This document shows, one piece after another, positions 56,892 through 64,000 of a DNA stretch of 64,000 bases (the stretch's first letter is position 1; every line of letters begins with the position of its first letter). Origin of the DNA: Cellulomonas sp. NS3 (GTDB taxonomy: Bacteria; Actinomycetota; Actinomycetes; Actinomycetales; Cellulomonadaceae). The translations under genes were made by a program, and so were the position numbers. The notes beneath the pieces are model-generated. The model was not told the DNA's origin, made no database searches, and saw nothing but the letters and a program-made list of their open reading frames with translations. Where the stretch lies: NCBI RefSeq assembly GCF_024757985.1, contig NZ_CP103289.1, forward strand, positions 3,906,001-3,970,000, in the 5' to 3' direction.

Positions 56892-59213
56892 TCAGGTGCC
56901 CGACGCGGACGCAGGCACGGCGTCGACCACCTTGATGCGGACGTTCATGCGGACGTCTCCCAGCAGGTGCGCCGGGATGCCGGACTCCGCCGTCAGTGCG
57001 TCGAGCTCGAGCCGGAGCGTCTCGGCGTTGCGGCCGGCGCCCCACCCCCAACCGTAGGCGCTGTTCACGCCGCCCTCGCCGAGCCCGGTGAAGTGCCGCG
57101 GGTTGCCGCCGCCTCGCTGGTCGGGTCCGTGCAGCGCGAACTCGTTCGCGAGCTCCGTGCGTGCGCGCGTGAATGCGTCCTTCCTGGAGACCCCCTCCCT
57201 CATGAACCCTTCGGCCATGAGGCGGATCTGCGCGCGGCGGTACTTCCCCTGGAACTTCTCGTCCGTGCGGCCGTGGGTGTCGTAGTCGCTCATGCGCTTG
57301 TTCCAGTCCGCGACCGACTGCTGGTTCACGCTCTGCTGCTGGAGCTGTCCCTGGCGCGCGAACTCGGCAGCGTCGTGGTTCGGGTTCGAGCGCGTGAACG
57401 TGATCTCGATCGGCTCGGCCATGCGGAGGACGCCGTTGTCGATGACGACGACCCCACGGTCCACGAACGGCTGCAGCTGGTCCGGGACGAGCGCCGGGTG
57501 CAGGAGCCGGCCGCTGTTCGTGAGGCCGGTCGGCGAGATGGTGTCGGGGTCGATGGTGCCGACGTTGCCGTGCTGACCGCGCGGCACGGCGTCGTAGTGC
57601 GGGTGGGCCGGGTCGAGCTCGGGGTTGCCCCAGTGCTCCTCCGGGACGGCACGCACGTCGGGCCGCCCGTTCAGCCGCGTCGGGCCGTCCCACACCGGGG
57701 CGTTCCCGTGCGGCGGTGCAGGCGTCCCGCTGCCGGAGCCACCTCCCGTCGGCGACGACCCGCCCGCACCCGGCCGGGACGAGCCGAACAGGTCGGTGCT
57801 CACCGACGGCGGGCTGTGCGGCACGACGTGCGACGGCGTGTTGCCGGTGACGGCGTTGACCAGTCCGGTCATGCTGAGCCGCACCCCGCCCGCACCGGCA
57901 CCCGCACCCGCGAGCGCCGGGCTGCGGAACCCGCCGGCCATCAGGTCGCCGCCGAAGACGAGCGCCTCCCGCAGCCCCGTGACGAGCTTGATGCCGCCCT
58001 TGACGACCCACGAGCCGCCCTGGACCACGAACTCCGTCCCGGCCGCGGCCATCTTGGTCAGCTTGGCCGTGGCTGACGCACCCTTCGCGAAGGACCCGAC
58101 CTGCCCCGCGCCGGGGATGAAGAACGTGCCGATGCTCAGCACCGCGCCGGTGCCGGCTGCGACGCCGTCCTCCTTCCACTTGTGCCAGCCGTCCTCGGCC
58201 CCGTGGTCGTACCCGATCAGGGTTCCGAGGCCGCCGACGACGGTGTCGTAGCGGTCGTCCATGAACCGGACGAAGTCGTTGTCGGTGTTCCCCGTCGCCT
58301 GCATGCCGATCGCGACCCACGCGACCGGCGAGGCGAAGAGCGCGATGGACCCGACGAGGTCACCGAGACCGCCCCACGCCTGCCCGTACGCCTTGCCCTC
58401 GAACCAGCCGCCGGTCTCGGGGTTGTAGCCGAGCACGAGCTGCCCGGCCCCCTGGATCAGGTCCTTGCCGAACGTGTAGGCACCGCTGCCGACCGACTCC
58501 GGGCAGTTGCGGTCCTCCTCGCGCGGCTCGCCCCACGGCATGGGCTGCGCCGGGTTGGTGAACGCCTCCGCCGGGATGACCTCGACGGGCGTGACGCACA
58601 TGTTCTTGACGAGGCCGTTGATGTCGTTCGCGCACTGCGCGCTCGCCGTCGAGACGTCCTCGAGCAGCTCCGCGTACTCGGCGAGCAGGTCCTTGTTGCG
58701 CTGGACGGTGTCCCCGTCCTCGTACCAGGGCACGGTCACCTGACGCTCGTCGACCCCGGCCCACTCGAGCATGCCCTTCCCGTAGTCCAGGAGGCCCGCC
58801 TCGTTGGACGACGACGCGTCGATCTGCACCCCGTTGATGACCTCGGCCCGGAACGCCGCCGCGCGCCGCTCGAACGAGGCGAGGCGCGGCTTGATCCCGT
58901 CGAGCGCGGCCGCGTACGTCTCGAGGTGCCCCGCCATCGTGTGGAACGCCGTCTTGAGCTCGTTCGCCGACGTCACAGCCGGGCGCATCAGGTCGTAGAC
59001 CCGCTGCTGCTCGGGCGCCTCGTAGCTGTGCGTCAGACCGCTCCAGCTCGTCGCGATCGAGCTCGTCTCGTCCTGCACCGACGTGCCCATCGTCTTCACG
59101 GACGCCGCCGAGTCCCGGATCGTCTCCGGGTTCAGGTCGGCCGACTTCGCCGGAAACATCGCGGGGTTGATCAACCCGCCGTCCGCGACGCACTGCGTCG
59201 GTGTGACCGTCAT
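56892..59213 (-). CDS. Type VII-secreted polymorphic toxin with C-terminal Ntox15-type DNase domain
   Basis: 773 aa. Residues ~1-250 are a WXG100/LXG-like helical export domain (SADLNPETIRDSAASVKTMG; AFHTMAGHLETYAAALDGIK). Residues ~270-420 are Gly/Ala-rich and hydrophobic, possibly a membrane-entry region, followed by a Gly/Ser/Pro linker. The C-terminal ~150 residues match Ntox15: NHDAAEFARQGQLQQQSVNQ, the catalytic HxxD in FALHGPDQRGGGNPRHFTGL (His about 695, Asp about 698), and VNSAYGWGWG. Ntox15 enzymes such as Agrobacterium Tde are antibacterial DNases. It lies in an eight-gene operon with WXG100-class genes and is followed by a likely immunity gene. Confidence 0.85.
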   Translation of the reverse strand: MTVTPTQCVADGGLINPAMFPAKSADLNPETIRDSAASVKTMGTSVQDETSSIATSWSGLTHSYEAPEQQRVYDLMRPAVTSANELKTAFHTMAGHLETYAAALDGIKPRLASFERRAAAFRAEVINGVQIDASSSNEAGLLDYGKGMLEWAGVDERQVTVPWYEDGDTVQRNKDLLAEYAELLEDVSTASAQCANDINGLVKNMCVTPVEVIPAEAFTNPAQPMPWGEPREEDRNCPESVGSGAYTFGKDLIQGAGQLVLGYNPETGGWFEGKAYGQAWGGLGDLVGSIALFASPVAWVAIGMQATGNTDNDFVRFMDDRYDTVVGGLGTLIGYDHGAEDGWHKWKEDGVAAGTGAVLSIGTFFIPGAGQVGSFAKGASATAKLTKMAAAGTEFVVQGGSWVVKGGIKLVTGLREALVFGGDLMAGGFRSPALAGAGAGAGGVRLSMTGLVNAVTGNTPSHVVPHSPPSVSTDLFGSSRPGAGGSSPTGGGSGSGTPAPPHGNAPVWDGPTRLNGRPDVRAVPEEHWGNPELDPAHPHYDAVPRGQHGNVGTIDPDTISPTGLTNSGRLLHPALVPDQLQPFVDRGVVVIDNGVLRMAEPIEITFTRSNPNHDAAEFARQGQLQQQSVNQQSVADWNKRMSDYDTHGRTDEKFQGKYRRAQIRLMAEGFMREGVSRKDAFTRARTELANEFALHGPDQRGGGNPRHFTGLGEGGVNSAYGWGWGAGRNAETLRLELDALTAESGIPAHLLGDVRMNVRIKVVDAVPASASGT

Positions 59214-59223
59214 GTCTGCCCCC

Positions 59224-59589
59224 TCAGGCCTTGTACCCGTGCTTCACGAAGTACGAGAAGTCACCCGACTCCGCGGACTTCAGCAGCTCCGCCTGGTACG
59301 ACCCGGCCATGTCCTGCTGGCCGTTGTTGTACGCGATGACGGCGTTCGAGACGCCGACGACCCCCGCGTTGATGCGGTTGCCGATGTTCCGCAGGTTCGC
59401 GCTCTGGTCGCCCAGGACCGCGTTGACGGCGGCCGCGACGTCCTGCGTGAGCGGGCCGCCCCAAGTCAGGCCGTCGAGCACGCCCTGGAACTTCGCCTCG
59501 GTGAGCGCCTTGCCGAGCTCCTCCGCGTCGGCGTTGACCCCCGTCAGGATGCCCTGCACGTCGGCCGGCGTGATCTTCCAGCGCGTCAT
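59224..59589 (-). CDS. Small WXG100-like helical protein (DUF6507-like)
   Basis: 121 aa from ATG 59589. It is predicted all-helical: WKITPADVQGILTGVNADAE, then ELGKALTEAKFQGVLDGLTW and NAVIAYNNGQQDMAGSYQAE. The start MTRWKITPADVQGIL resembles DUF6507 proteins of actinobacterial type VII loci; the match is from memory. It starts on the stop of the 39-aa ORF (ATGA) and ends 10 nt before the toxin start, so it probably is a chaperone-like or heterodimer partner for toxin export. Confidence 0.7.
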   Translation of the reverse strand: MTRWKITPADVQGILTGVNADAEELGKALTEAKFQGVLDGLTWGGPLTQDVAAAVNAVLGDQSANLRNIGNRINAGVVGVSNAVIAYNNGQQDMAGSYQAELLKSAESGDFSYFVKHGYKA

Positions 59590-59705
59590 GCCCGCTCCCC
59601 TCTCCCCCTGGTGACCGCCACGGTGGTGCGGGCGGTCCTGATGGTCCTCGTCGTGCTCGTGCTGGTGGAGCTCGTGCTGGTAGAGCTCGTGCTCGTGCTC
59701 GTCAT
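59586..59705 (-). CDS. 39-aa Thr/Ser-rich ORF coupled on both sides
   Basis: ATG 59705 overlaps the stop of the 111-aa gene (ATGA) and its own TGA overlaps the ATG of the DUF6507-like gene (ATGA). The product is a Thr/Ser repeat (MTSTSTSSTSTSSTSTSTTR) with a basic tail (ARTTVAVTRGRGERA). The DNA is a short AGCACG-type repeat, so it may be a spacer kept open for translational coupling rather than a functional protein. Confidence 0.5.
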   Translation of the reverse strand: MTSTSTSSTSTSSTSTSTTRTIRTARTTVAVTRGRGERA

Positions 59706-60037
59706 GCGCGCTCCCGGATGACGCCACCCACCGCGTCGGCGATGGCCTCCGCGAGCGCCCGCGCCGTCTCCGGCGCGCCGTACGGGACTGCCAGGTCGGT
59801 CCACAGCGCGAACGACTGCGGCGGGTCCTGCACCGCGGCCGCCGCCTCGCGGGGGACGGACACCGGACGTGTCCGGTACACCTGCAGCAGCGCCCGGCCC
59901 TCGGCGTCGACGAACTGGCGGATCTGCCCGTCGCGGTACTCGAGGAAGGTCCCCAGCGGGTGCTCGACCGACGCCGCACGGACCATCGCCTCGGACGTCG
60001 GCTCGACGTCGCTCAGCAGGACGAGCTCGGTGGGCAC
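59702..60037 (-). CDS. Hypothetical protein of the type VII locus
   Basis: 111 aa from GTG 60037 behind GGAGG. It is soluble: MPTELVLLSDVEPTSEAMVR, then strands LGTFLEYRDGQIRQFVDAEG and ALLQVYRTRPVSVPREAAAA, then a C-terminal helix ETARALAEAIADAVGGV. No family is recognised. It lies in the leftward operon between the 342-aa protein and the 39-aa ORF; the start is 1 nt from the stop of the 342-aa gene. It could be a toxin-export chaperone. Confidence 0.6.
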   Translation of the reverse strand: MPTELVLLSDVEPTSEAMVRAASVEHPLGTFLEYRDGQIRQFVDAEGRALLQVYRTRPVSVPREAAAAVQDPPQSFALWTDLAVPYGAPETARALAEAIADAVGGVIRERA

Positions 60038-60038
60038 C

Positions 60039-61067
60039 TCACACCTCCGTGTCGAGACCGGTCGCCGCGGCGATCCTGTCGTACCCGAGGTCGTGCGCGA
60101 ACGCGACGAGCTGCGCCCACAGCCCCACGTCGGGGTCGCTGAACCGCACGAGCACGCTCGGCAGGCGCTTGCGCCCGAGCACCGTCACGTCGTGCCGCTC
60201 CGCGAGCTGCGCCGGGTCCACCCGCAGGTCGTGCACACCGCGTGGCCCGATGACGACCGCGAGCGGGACCTCGAGGCGCTTCGCCGAGACGCCCTGGGTC
60301 ACGCCCTCGTCGGTCTCGGCGAGCGACACGAAGCCGATCGTCGGCTGGAACGCCTCCGCGACCGCCGCGAGCGTCGCCGACGCCTGCGCGACGACCCCGC
60401 CGATGGTGCCGGGGTACGCCCCGACCGGGACGCCGCCCTTGACCTGCTCGAGGACCCCCCGGCGCGTCCGTGCGACCGCCACGTCCACGAACGAGCCGTC
60501 GGGCCCGCGCGCGTGCATGAGCTCGGACGCCGGCATCCCGCGCCGGGCCGTCTCGGTGAGCACCGCGGTGTCCCACGCCTCGACCAGCGGCTCGTGCAGA
60601 CCCCACACGTCGAGCGGCTGCCCGCCGAGCGAGCCCACGACCGATGCGGCGAGCTCCCCGATGCGCGTGTCCGCCGCGGCGCGCTGGTGCGCGAAGACGT
60701 CGAACATCAGGGCACCGCGCGGCTCGGCCGACCACCGCTCGAACGTCCCGAGCCGGTCGCGGTCCTCCGTTCCCGAGCGCTGCCACAGGTCCGGGAACGA
60801 GTCGATCCGGTACCCCGAGAGCCCGTCGAACACCCGCCCGTCCTCGTGCCGCACGGCCCAGTGCCCCGCGGCGCGACGCATCGCGAGCGAGACGAACGGG
60901 CTCAGGCGTGCGTCCGCCGACGTCACGAGGACCGGGCGCAGGCGCTCGGTCCTCGCGAAGTCGAGGAACGCGGCGAGCGGCTCCGACAGCAGCACGGAGC
61001 GGCCCGACGCCACGAACACCGCGTACTCGTCATCCCACTCGTCGGCGACCGGGTGGACGATGTGCAC
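60039..61067 (-). CDS. Uncharacterised protein of the type VII locus (DUF6177-like)
   Basis: 342 aa from GTG 61067, 2 nt after the stop of the ESAT-6-like gene. It is soluble, with no signal peptide or membrane segment. It has an N-terminal part (YAVFVASGRSVLLSEPLAAF, then RPVLVTSADARLSPFVSLAM RR) and a C-terminal part (TIGFVSLAETDEGVTQGVSA, then KRLEVPLAVVIGPRGVHDLR and DLGYDRIAAATGL). The layout is like proteins filed as DUF6177 in actinobacterial type VII clusters, which is a tentative recollection. The function is unknown; position suggests a cytosolic accessory. Confidence 0.65.
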   Translation of the reverse strand: MHIVHPVADEWDDEYAVFVASGRSVLLSEPLAAFLDFARTERLRPVLVTSADARLSPFVSLAMRRAAGHWAVRHEDGRVFDGLSGYRIDSFPDLWQRSGTEDRDRLGTFERWSAEPRGALMFDVFAHQRAAADTRIGELAASVVGSLGGQPLDVWGLHEPLVEAWDTAVLTETARRGMPASELMHARGPDGSFVDVAVARTRRGVLEQVKGGVPVGAYPGTIGGVVAQASATLAAVAEAFQPTIGFVSLAETDEGVTQGVSAKRLEVPLAVVIGPRGVHDLRVDPAQLAERHDVTVLGRKRLPSVLVRFSDPDVGLWAQLVAFAHDLGYDRIAAATGLDTEV

Positions 61068-61069
61068 GG

Positions 61070-61378
61070 TCAGTCCGGGATGTAGGACGCGGCCTGCTGC
61101 AGGCCGCGACGCGCGATCTCGTCGTTGTCGGCCAGCGAGTTGCGGATCGCCGAGATGATGCCGCGGACCTCGGTGCCCGCCGCGTTCCACTGCTGCTCCA
61201 TCGCGGCGTAGCGGTCGCTCACGCCGTCGGCCTGGTACACCGCCATCGCGGCCTTGACGTCGGCGTCGCGTCGCGCGAGCGCCGCCTCGAGAGCGCTCGC
61301 GGCGCGCTCGAAGTTGGCCTGCGCCGACTGCGAGGCGTTGATGTCGTAGTCGTTGCGGTCCAGCTGGTTCGTCGACAT
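61070..61378 (-). CDS. ESAT-6/WXG100-class small secreted protein
   Basis: 102 aa from ATG 61378. Two helices are joined by a short turn (SQSAQANFERAASALEAALA RRDADVKAAMAVYQA; then VSDRYAAMEQQWNAAGTEVR GIISAIRNSLADND). The DGVSDRYAAMEQQW segment takes the place of the W-x-G turn, as in proteins annotated as pore-forming ESAT-6 family. It would be exported as a dimer, perhaps with the 114-aa protein encoded 11 nt upstream. Confidence 0.82.
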   Translation of the reverse strand: MSTNQLDRNDYDINASQSAQANFERAASALEAALARRDADVKAAMAVYQADGVSDRYAAMEQQWNAAGTEVRGIISAIRNSLADNDEIARRGLQQAASYIPD

Positions 61379-61389
61379 GGCGGTCCCCC

Positions 61390-61734
61390 TCAGGCCCTCG
61401 GTGCGAACTTGGACGTGTCGGCACCCGCGAAGTCGGCGGAGCCCTCGGCCGAGCGGTGGACGTCGGCCCCCTCGTCGGCGGTCGTGACGAACGCGCGGTT
61501 CTGCCCGGCGATCGACTCGGTGATGCCCACGAGCGCGTTGTTCAGGACCGTCGAGATGTCGTCGGTGCGCTCCTTGAAGGAGACGAACGACGCCTTCGCG
61601 ACACCGTTGAACGTGCCCTCGAGCGGCTCGGCCGCCTCCTTGAGGTTCCGCACGAGCTGCCCGAGGTCGTCGGACTCCGTCGCGGTCTTCCGGCCGAGCA
61701 CCTGCAGCGCGTCGGCCTCCATGGCGAACTTCAT
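61390..61734 (-). CDS. WXG100-like protein, first gene of the toxin operon
   Basis: 114 aa from ATG 61734, with GGGAGGG 3 nt upstream. The helix-turn-helix layout is MKFAMEADALQVLGRKTATE, then LGQLVRNLKEAAEPLEGTFN, the turn FNGVAKASF in place of W-x-G, then TDDISTVLNNALVGITESIA. A ~25-residue tail follows (ADEGADVHRSAEGSADFAG), recalling the C-terminal export tails of WXG100 proteins. It starts the leftward operon that ends with the Ntox15 toxin and its neighbour. Confidence 0.78.
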   Translation of the reverse strand: MKFAMEADALQVLGRKTATESDDLGQLVRNLKEAAEPLEGTFNGVAKASFVSFKERTDDISTVLNNALVGITESIAGQNRAFVTTADEGADVHRSAEGSADFAGADTSKFAPRA

Positions 61735-61902
61735 GAACCCTCCCCTGCGTGTCATGAAACCGCCCGAATCGGGCAGCGGCACGATCGTAGGGCGGGCGTC
61801 CGACACGCGCTACGGAGTTCCCCCGACCGGCACGGAACCTCCACGACAGATGTGGGCGGCACGCGCTAGCGTCGAGGCCGGTCAGCGAGCACAGGGGGTC
61901 CC

Positions 61903-62457
61903 ATGCCGACGTTCACGAACTTCACCCGCACCACGGCGGTCGCCGAGGAGACGGTCGCGCGGTTCGAGGCGTCCGTGCCGCCGGAGATCGCCCGGGTGTG
62001 GCGGGAGGACGGCGCCGGTCTGGTGGGCGACGGGTTCGTCCGCGTCGTGGACCCGGACCGCGCGACGACGATGCTCGAGGGCGTCGTCGGCATGCCCGCG
62101 GGCGCCGTGCCGGTCCTCACGACCGCCCTCGCGGACCTCGTGATCTACATCCGTCCCCTGTTCCACGTGCTGCGGTTCCGGTTCGGGGTCATCGACGTGA
62201 TCGGCTTCGACGCGGCGCAGCTGCTCGCGGACGTGCAGGACGAGACGTTCCTCGACGAGGTGCTCGCCCGGCAGCCCTACCCCGCGGGGGTCGAGCGGCT
62301 CGGCGTCCCCGGGCCGGACGAGTGCTTCGGGTTCGTCCCGCTGCTCGCGCTCGGCGGCGCACCCGACCCCGCCCGCCTCGACCGTGGCGGGCTCTGGGAG
62401 CACATCGCGATCATCATGGAGCTCGCGGGCCCGCCCCGGTCGCGCGCGTCCTCCTGA
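61903..62457 (+). CDS. GAD-like/DUF1851 protein, candidate Tdi-type immunity protein
   Basis: 184 aa from ATG 61903 behind AGGGGG. The N-terminal half reads as a GAD-like domain (RTTAVAEETVARFEASVPPE, then IARVWREDGAGLVGDGFVRV and VDPDRATTMLE) and the C-terminal half as DUF1851 (PVLTTALADLVIYIRPLFHV; DVQDETFLDEVLARQPYPAG; ECFGFVPLLALGGA). These are the two domains of Agrobacterium Tdi1, the immunity protein for the Ntox15 DNase Tde1. It is divergent from the toxin operon and leads the FHA/EccD genes. I infer that it protects against the Ntox15 toxin at 56892-59213. Confidence 0.78.
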   Translation: MPTFTNFTRTTAVAEETVARFEASVPPEIARVWREDGAGLVGDGFVRVVDPDRATTMLEGVVGMPAGAVPVLTTALADLVIYIRPLFHVLRFRFGVIDVIGFDAAQLLADVQDETFLDEVLARQPYPAGVERLGVPGPDECFGFVPLLALGGAPDPARLDRGGLWEHIAIIMELAGPPRSRASS

Positions 62458-62504
62458 CCGCTCCCCGACACCGCCCCGCCCCGGACGACCACCGACCGTC
62501 ACCG

Positions 62505-63329
62505 ATGAGTGCCTTCACCGCCGTCGACCCGCCGCGCACGGACGCACCGTCCGCCGTGCCGCGCGCGCCCGTGCCCACGGCCGTCCTGTTCCACGGCGTG
62601 GTGCTCGCCGAGACGCGGCGGACCTGGGCGCTGCTCGTGGACGCCGGCGTCGTGGTGCTCGCGCTCGTCGTCGGGCTCGTGCTGACGCCGCTGCTCGGGC
62701 TCGTGCTGCCCGTCGTCGCGGTGCTCGCGGTCCTCGCCGGGCTGGTGCGCCACGGGCGCACCCCGGGCCACCTCGCCCTGCGGCTGCGGACCGTGGACGC
62801 GCGCACGGGCATGCCCGGGGGTCCGCTCGCGCTGCTCCCGGCACGCGGGGTGACCGCCGACCTCGCGCGCGGGCGCGACCCGCTGCGGGTGATCCCCTCG
62901 GCGCTGACCCCCGGCCCGCGCACCCCGGCGCCGCGCTCCGCCGACCCGTGGGCCGAGGGCAGCCGTCGCCCGGCGACCGTCGTGCTCCTCACCGACGACG
63001 GCTCGGTGCTGCACGTCACCGGCCCCACCATCGTCGGGCGCAGCCCCGTGGACCCGACCGGGGCGCACCTCCTGCTCGGCATCCCGGACCTGAGCCGGAG
63101 CATCTCGCGCAGCCACGCCCTGCTCGAGCCGCACGGCGCCTCGGTGTGGGTCACGGACCTCGGGTCGGCGAACGGCACCGCGGTCGCGCTGCCGGGCGAG
63201 CCGCTCGTCCGGCTCGCCCCGAACGTGCGCGTCGAGGCCCCGGTGGGCGCGCGGCTCGCGCTGGGCGACCGCGTGGTGCACCTCGCGCAGGCGCAGACCA
63301 CCGGCCCCGGACCGGAGGGAGCACGGTGA
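62505..63329 (+). CDS. FHA-domain membrane protein of the type VII locus
   Basis: 274 aa from ATG 62505. An N-terminal part has two hydrophobic helices (WALLVDAGVVVLALVVGLVL; LLGLVLPVVAVLAVLAGLV) with RDD-like features (GHLALRLRTVDARTGMPGGP). The C-terminal ~100 residues are an FHA domain: TIVGRSPVDPTGAHLL, the phospho-Thr loop SRSISRSHALLEPHGA and DLGSANGTAV. FHA domains read phosphothreonine, so a Ser/Thr kinase input to the secretion system is implied. Its stop overlaps the next start (GTGA). Confidence 0.82.
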   Translation: MSAFTAVDPPRTDAPSAVPRAPVPTAVLFHGVVLAETRRTWALLVDAGVVVLALVVGLVLTPLLGLVLPVVAVLAVLAGLVRHGRTPGHLALRLRTVDARTGMPGGPLALLPARGVTADLARGRDPLRVIPSALTPGPRTPAPRSADPWAEGSRRPATVVLLTDDGSVLHVTGPTIVGRSPVDPTGAHLLLGIPDLSRSISRSHALLEPHGASVWVTDLGSANGTAVALPGEPLVRLAPNVRVEAPVGARLALGDRVVHLAQAQTTGPGPEGAR

Positions 63330-63835
63330 ACGACCCGGACCGGACCCTGATCGAGACGACGCGGACGCACCGCGACCGGCTCGCGTCGGCGCTGTCGTTC
63401 GGCGCGCTCGACCGGCGGCGCCCGGTCAACACGAACCTGCGCCGCTTCGTCGGCTCGGTGGTGCTCGCCGCGGTCGCCGGGGTCGGCTGCCTGACCTTCT
63501 CGTTCGTCGTCCACCTGCTCGACGACCGGCGCGAGGACCAGGCGCTCGCCGCGTTCCGTGCCGCGCTGTCCGCCAACCCGATCCAGCCGACCGACCAGAT
63601 GCCCGAGGACCCGCTCACGGGCTTCCTCGAGGACCCGGCGTCCGAGGACCTCATCGACCCGCAGACCGGGTTCGTCGTCGACCGCGAGACCGGGCTGGCC
63701 CGCGACCCCGAGGGGAACACCATCGACCCGCGCATCGACTGGTACCTGGACCCGGCGAGCGGGTACTACACCGACCCGGCGTCGGGCGTGACGATCGACC
63801 CACGCACGCTGCAGGTCGTCGAGGAGGACCGGTGA
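63326..63835 (+). CDS. Single-pass membrane protein with acidic DPxTG repeats, type VII locus
   Basis: 169 aa from GTG 63326. A basic N-terminus (FGALDRRRPVNTNLRRFVGS) precedes one helix (VVLAAVAGVGCLTFSFVVHL). After residue ~85 the sequence becomes a chain of Asp-Pro units: EDPLTGFLE, DPQTGFVVD, DRETGLARD, DPASGYYTD, DPASGVTID, DPRTLQVVE. No family is recognised; acidic repeats like these might bind calcium or tile against the cell wall. It overlaps the FHA gene in front and the EccD gene behind, each by 4 nt. Confidence 0.7.
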   Translation: MNDPDRTLIETTRTHRDRLASALSFGALDRRRPVNTNLRRFVGSVVLAAVAGVGCLTFSFVVHLLDDRREDQALAAFRAALSANPIQPTDQMPEDPLTGFLEDPASEDLIDPQTGFVVDRETGLARDPEGNTIDPRIDWYLDPASGYYTDPASGVTIDPRTLQVVEEDR

Positions 63836-64000
63836 CCGAGTACACCCGCGTCACGGTGCAGGGCGAGGGGCGCAAGGCCGACCTCGTGCTGCCCGACGAC
63901 GAGCCGGTCGCCGCGATGCTGCCCGACGTGCTGTCGCTGCTCGACGACGGCCAGGCCCGCTCGGCGCGTCCCGTCGCGCTCGTCACGACCGTCGGCGACC
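63832..64000 (+). CDS. eccD: EccD-like type VII secretion protein, N-terminus only
   Basis: 56 codons are visible before the window ends, from GTG 63832, which overlaps the previous stop (GTGA). The sequence VTEYTRVTVQGEGRKADLVL with PDDEPVAAMLPDVLSLLDD is the ubiquitin-like (YukD) N-terminal domain of EccD, the central multi-helix membrane channel component of ESX/type VII systems. The membrane part lies beyond the edge. EccC, EccB or mycosin genes would be expected further right. Confidence 0.8.
   Translation, partial: MTEYTRVTVQGEGRKADLVLPDDEPVAAMLPDVLSLLDDGQARSARPVALVTTVGD

Overview
The window is very GC-rich (roughly three quarters G+C by eye) and densely coded on both strands. Its gene families are actinobacterial: a ClgR/PopR-type regulator with a clpP pair, a PspC protein, an EccD/ESAT-6-type secretion locus, a stand-alone LigD polymerase and ECF sigma factors with membrane partners. 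I infer a Micrococcales actinobacterium, most like Cellulomonas or a close relative; the genus is an inference from family resemblance. I saw no rRNA, tRNA, CRISPR array, insertion sequence or prophage.

Layout. 1-4.4 kb: partial OsmC peroxidase, orphan AAA ATPase, secreted M15 peptidase, small HTH protein, PCMT-type methyltransferase. 4.6-8.5 kb: large secreted subtilase with a downstream hairpin. 8.7-13.4 kb: housekeeping and hypothetical genes (RNase HI, 5'-3' exonuclease, S4 RNA-binding protein). 13.4-15.7 kb: an RsbQ hydrolase/RsbP phosphatase pair. 15.8-18.0 kb: an ECF sigma factor and a membrane partner, each preceded by the same promoter-like motif. 18.1-19.5 kb: a MinD-like ATPase of the type VII secretion-associated kind. 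19.6-27 kb: small membrane proteins, an RsbW-like kinase, an aldo/keto reductase, PspC, RDD and HAD proteins. 27-32.4 kb: a giant LuxR/LAL regulator, a hydrolase, and a GntR regulator coupled to a frameshifted membrane gene. 32.7-39.9 kb: LigD polymerase domain, a 1340-aa TM0106-type nuclease/helicase, a LiaF-like protein, a hydrolase. 40.1-44 kb: a second ECF/membrane-partner module, and a divergent AraC regulator/NmrA-like reductase pair. 44-48.2 kb: a second secreted subtilase with FG-GAP-like and three C-terminal repeats, then the remnant of an MFS transporter gene. 48.9-56.4 kb: DUF4173-like protein, RibD/DHFR-like reductase, ClgR/PopR-type regulator with a clpP pair, an ABC transporter and an HTH gene. 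56.5-64 kb: a type VII secretion locus.

How the parts work together. The most striking region is 56.5-64 kb. An eight-gene leftward operon runs from two small WXG100/ESAT-6-class proteins to a 773-aa polymorphic toxin whose C-terminus matches the Ntox15 (HxxD) DNase family, followed by a 134-aa protein in the immunity position. Divergent from it is a protein resembling the GAD-like/DUF1851 immunity family known for Ntox15 toxins, followed by FHA and EccD genes of the secretion apparatus. The second coherent circuit is the clpP pair: two abutting dyads lie upstream of clpP and a related dyad lies upstream of the regulator gene, whose product ends in Ala-Ala, suggesting a proteolytic feedback loop. 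RsbQ/RsbP and the RsbW-like kinase suggest energy-stress partner switching. At least thirteen genes have a TANNNT -10 hexamer 6-7 nt before the start codon, so leaderless transcription appears common here.
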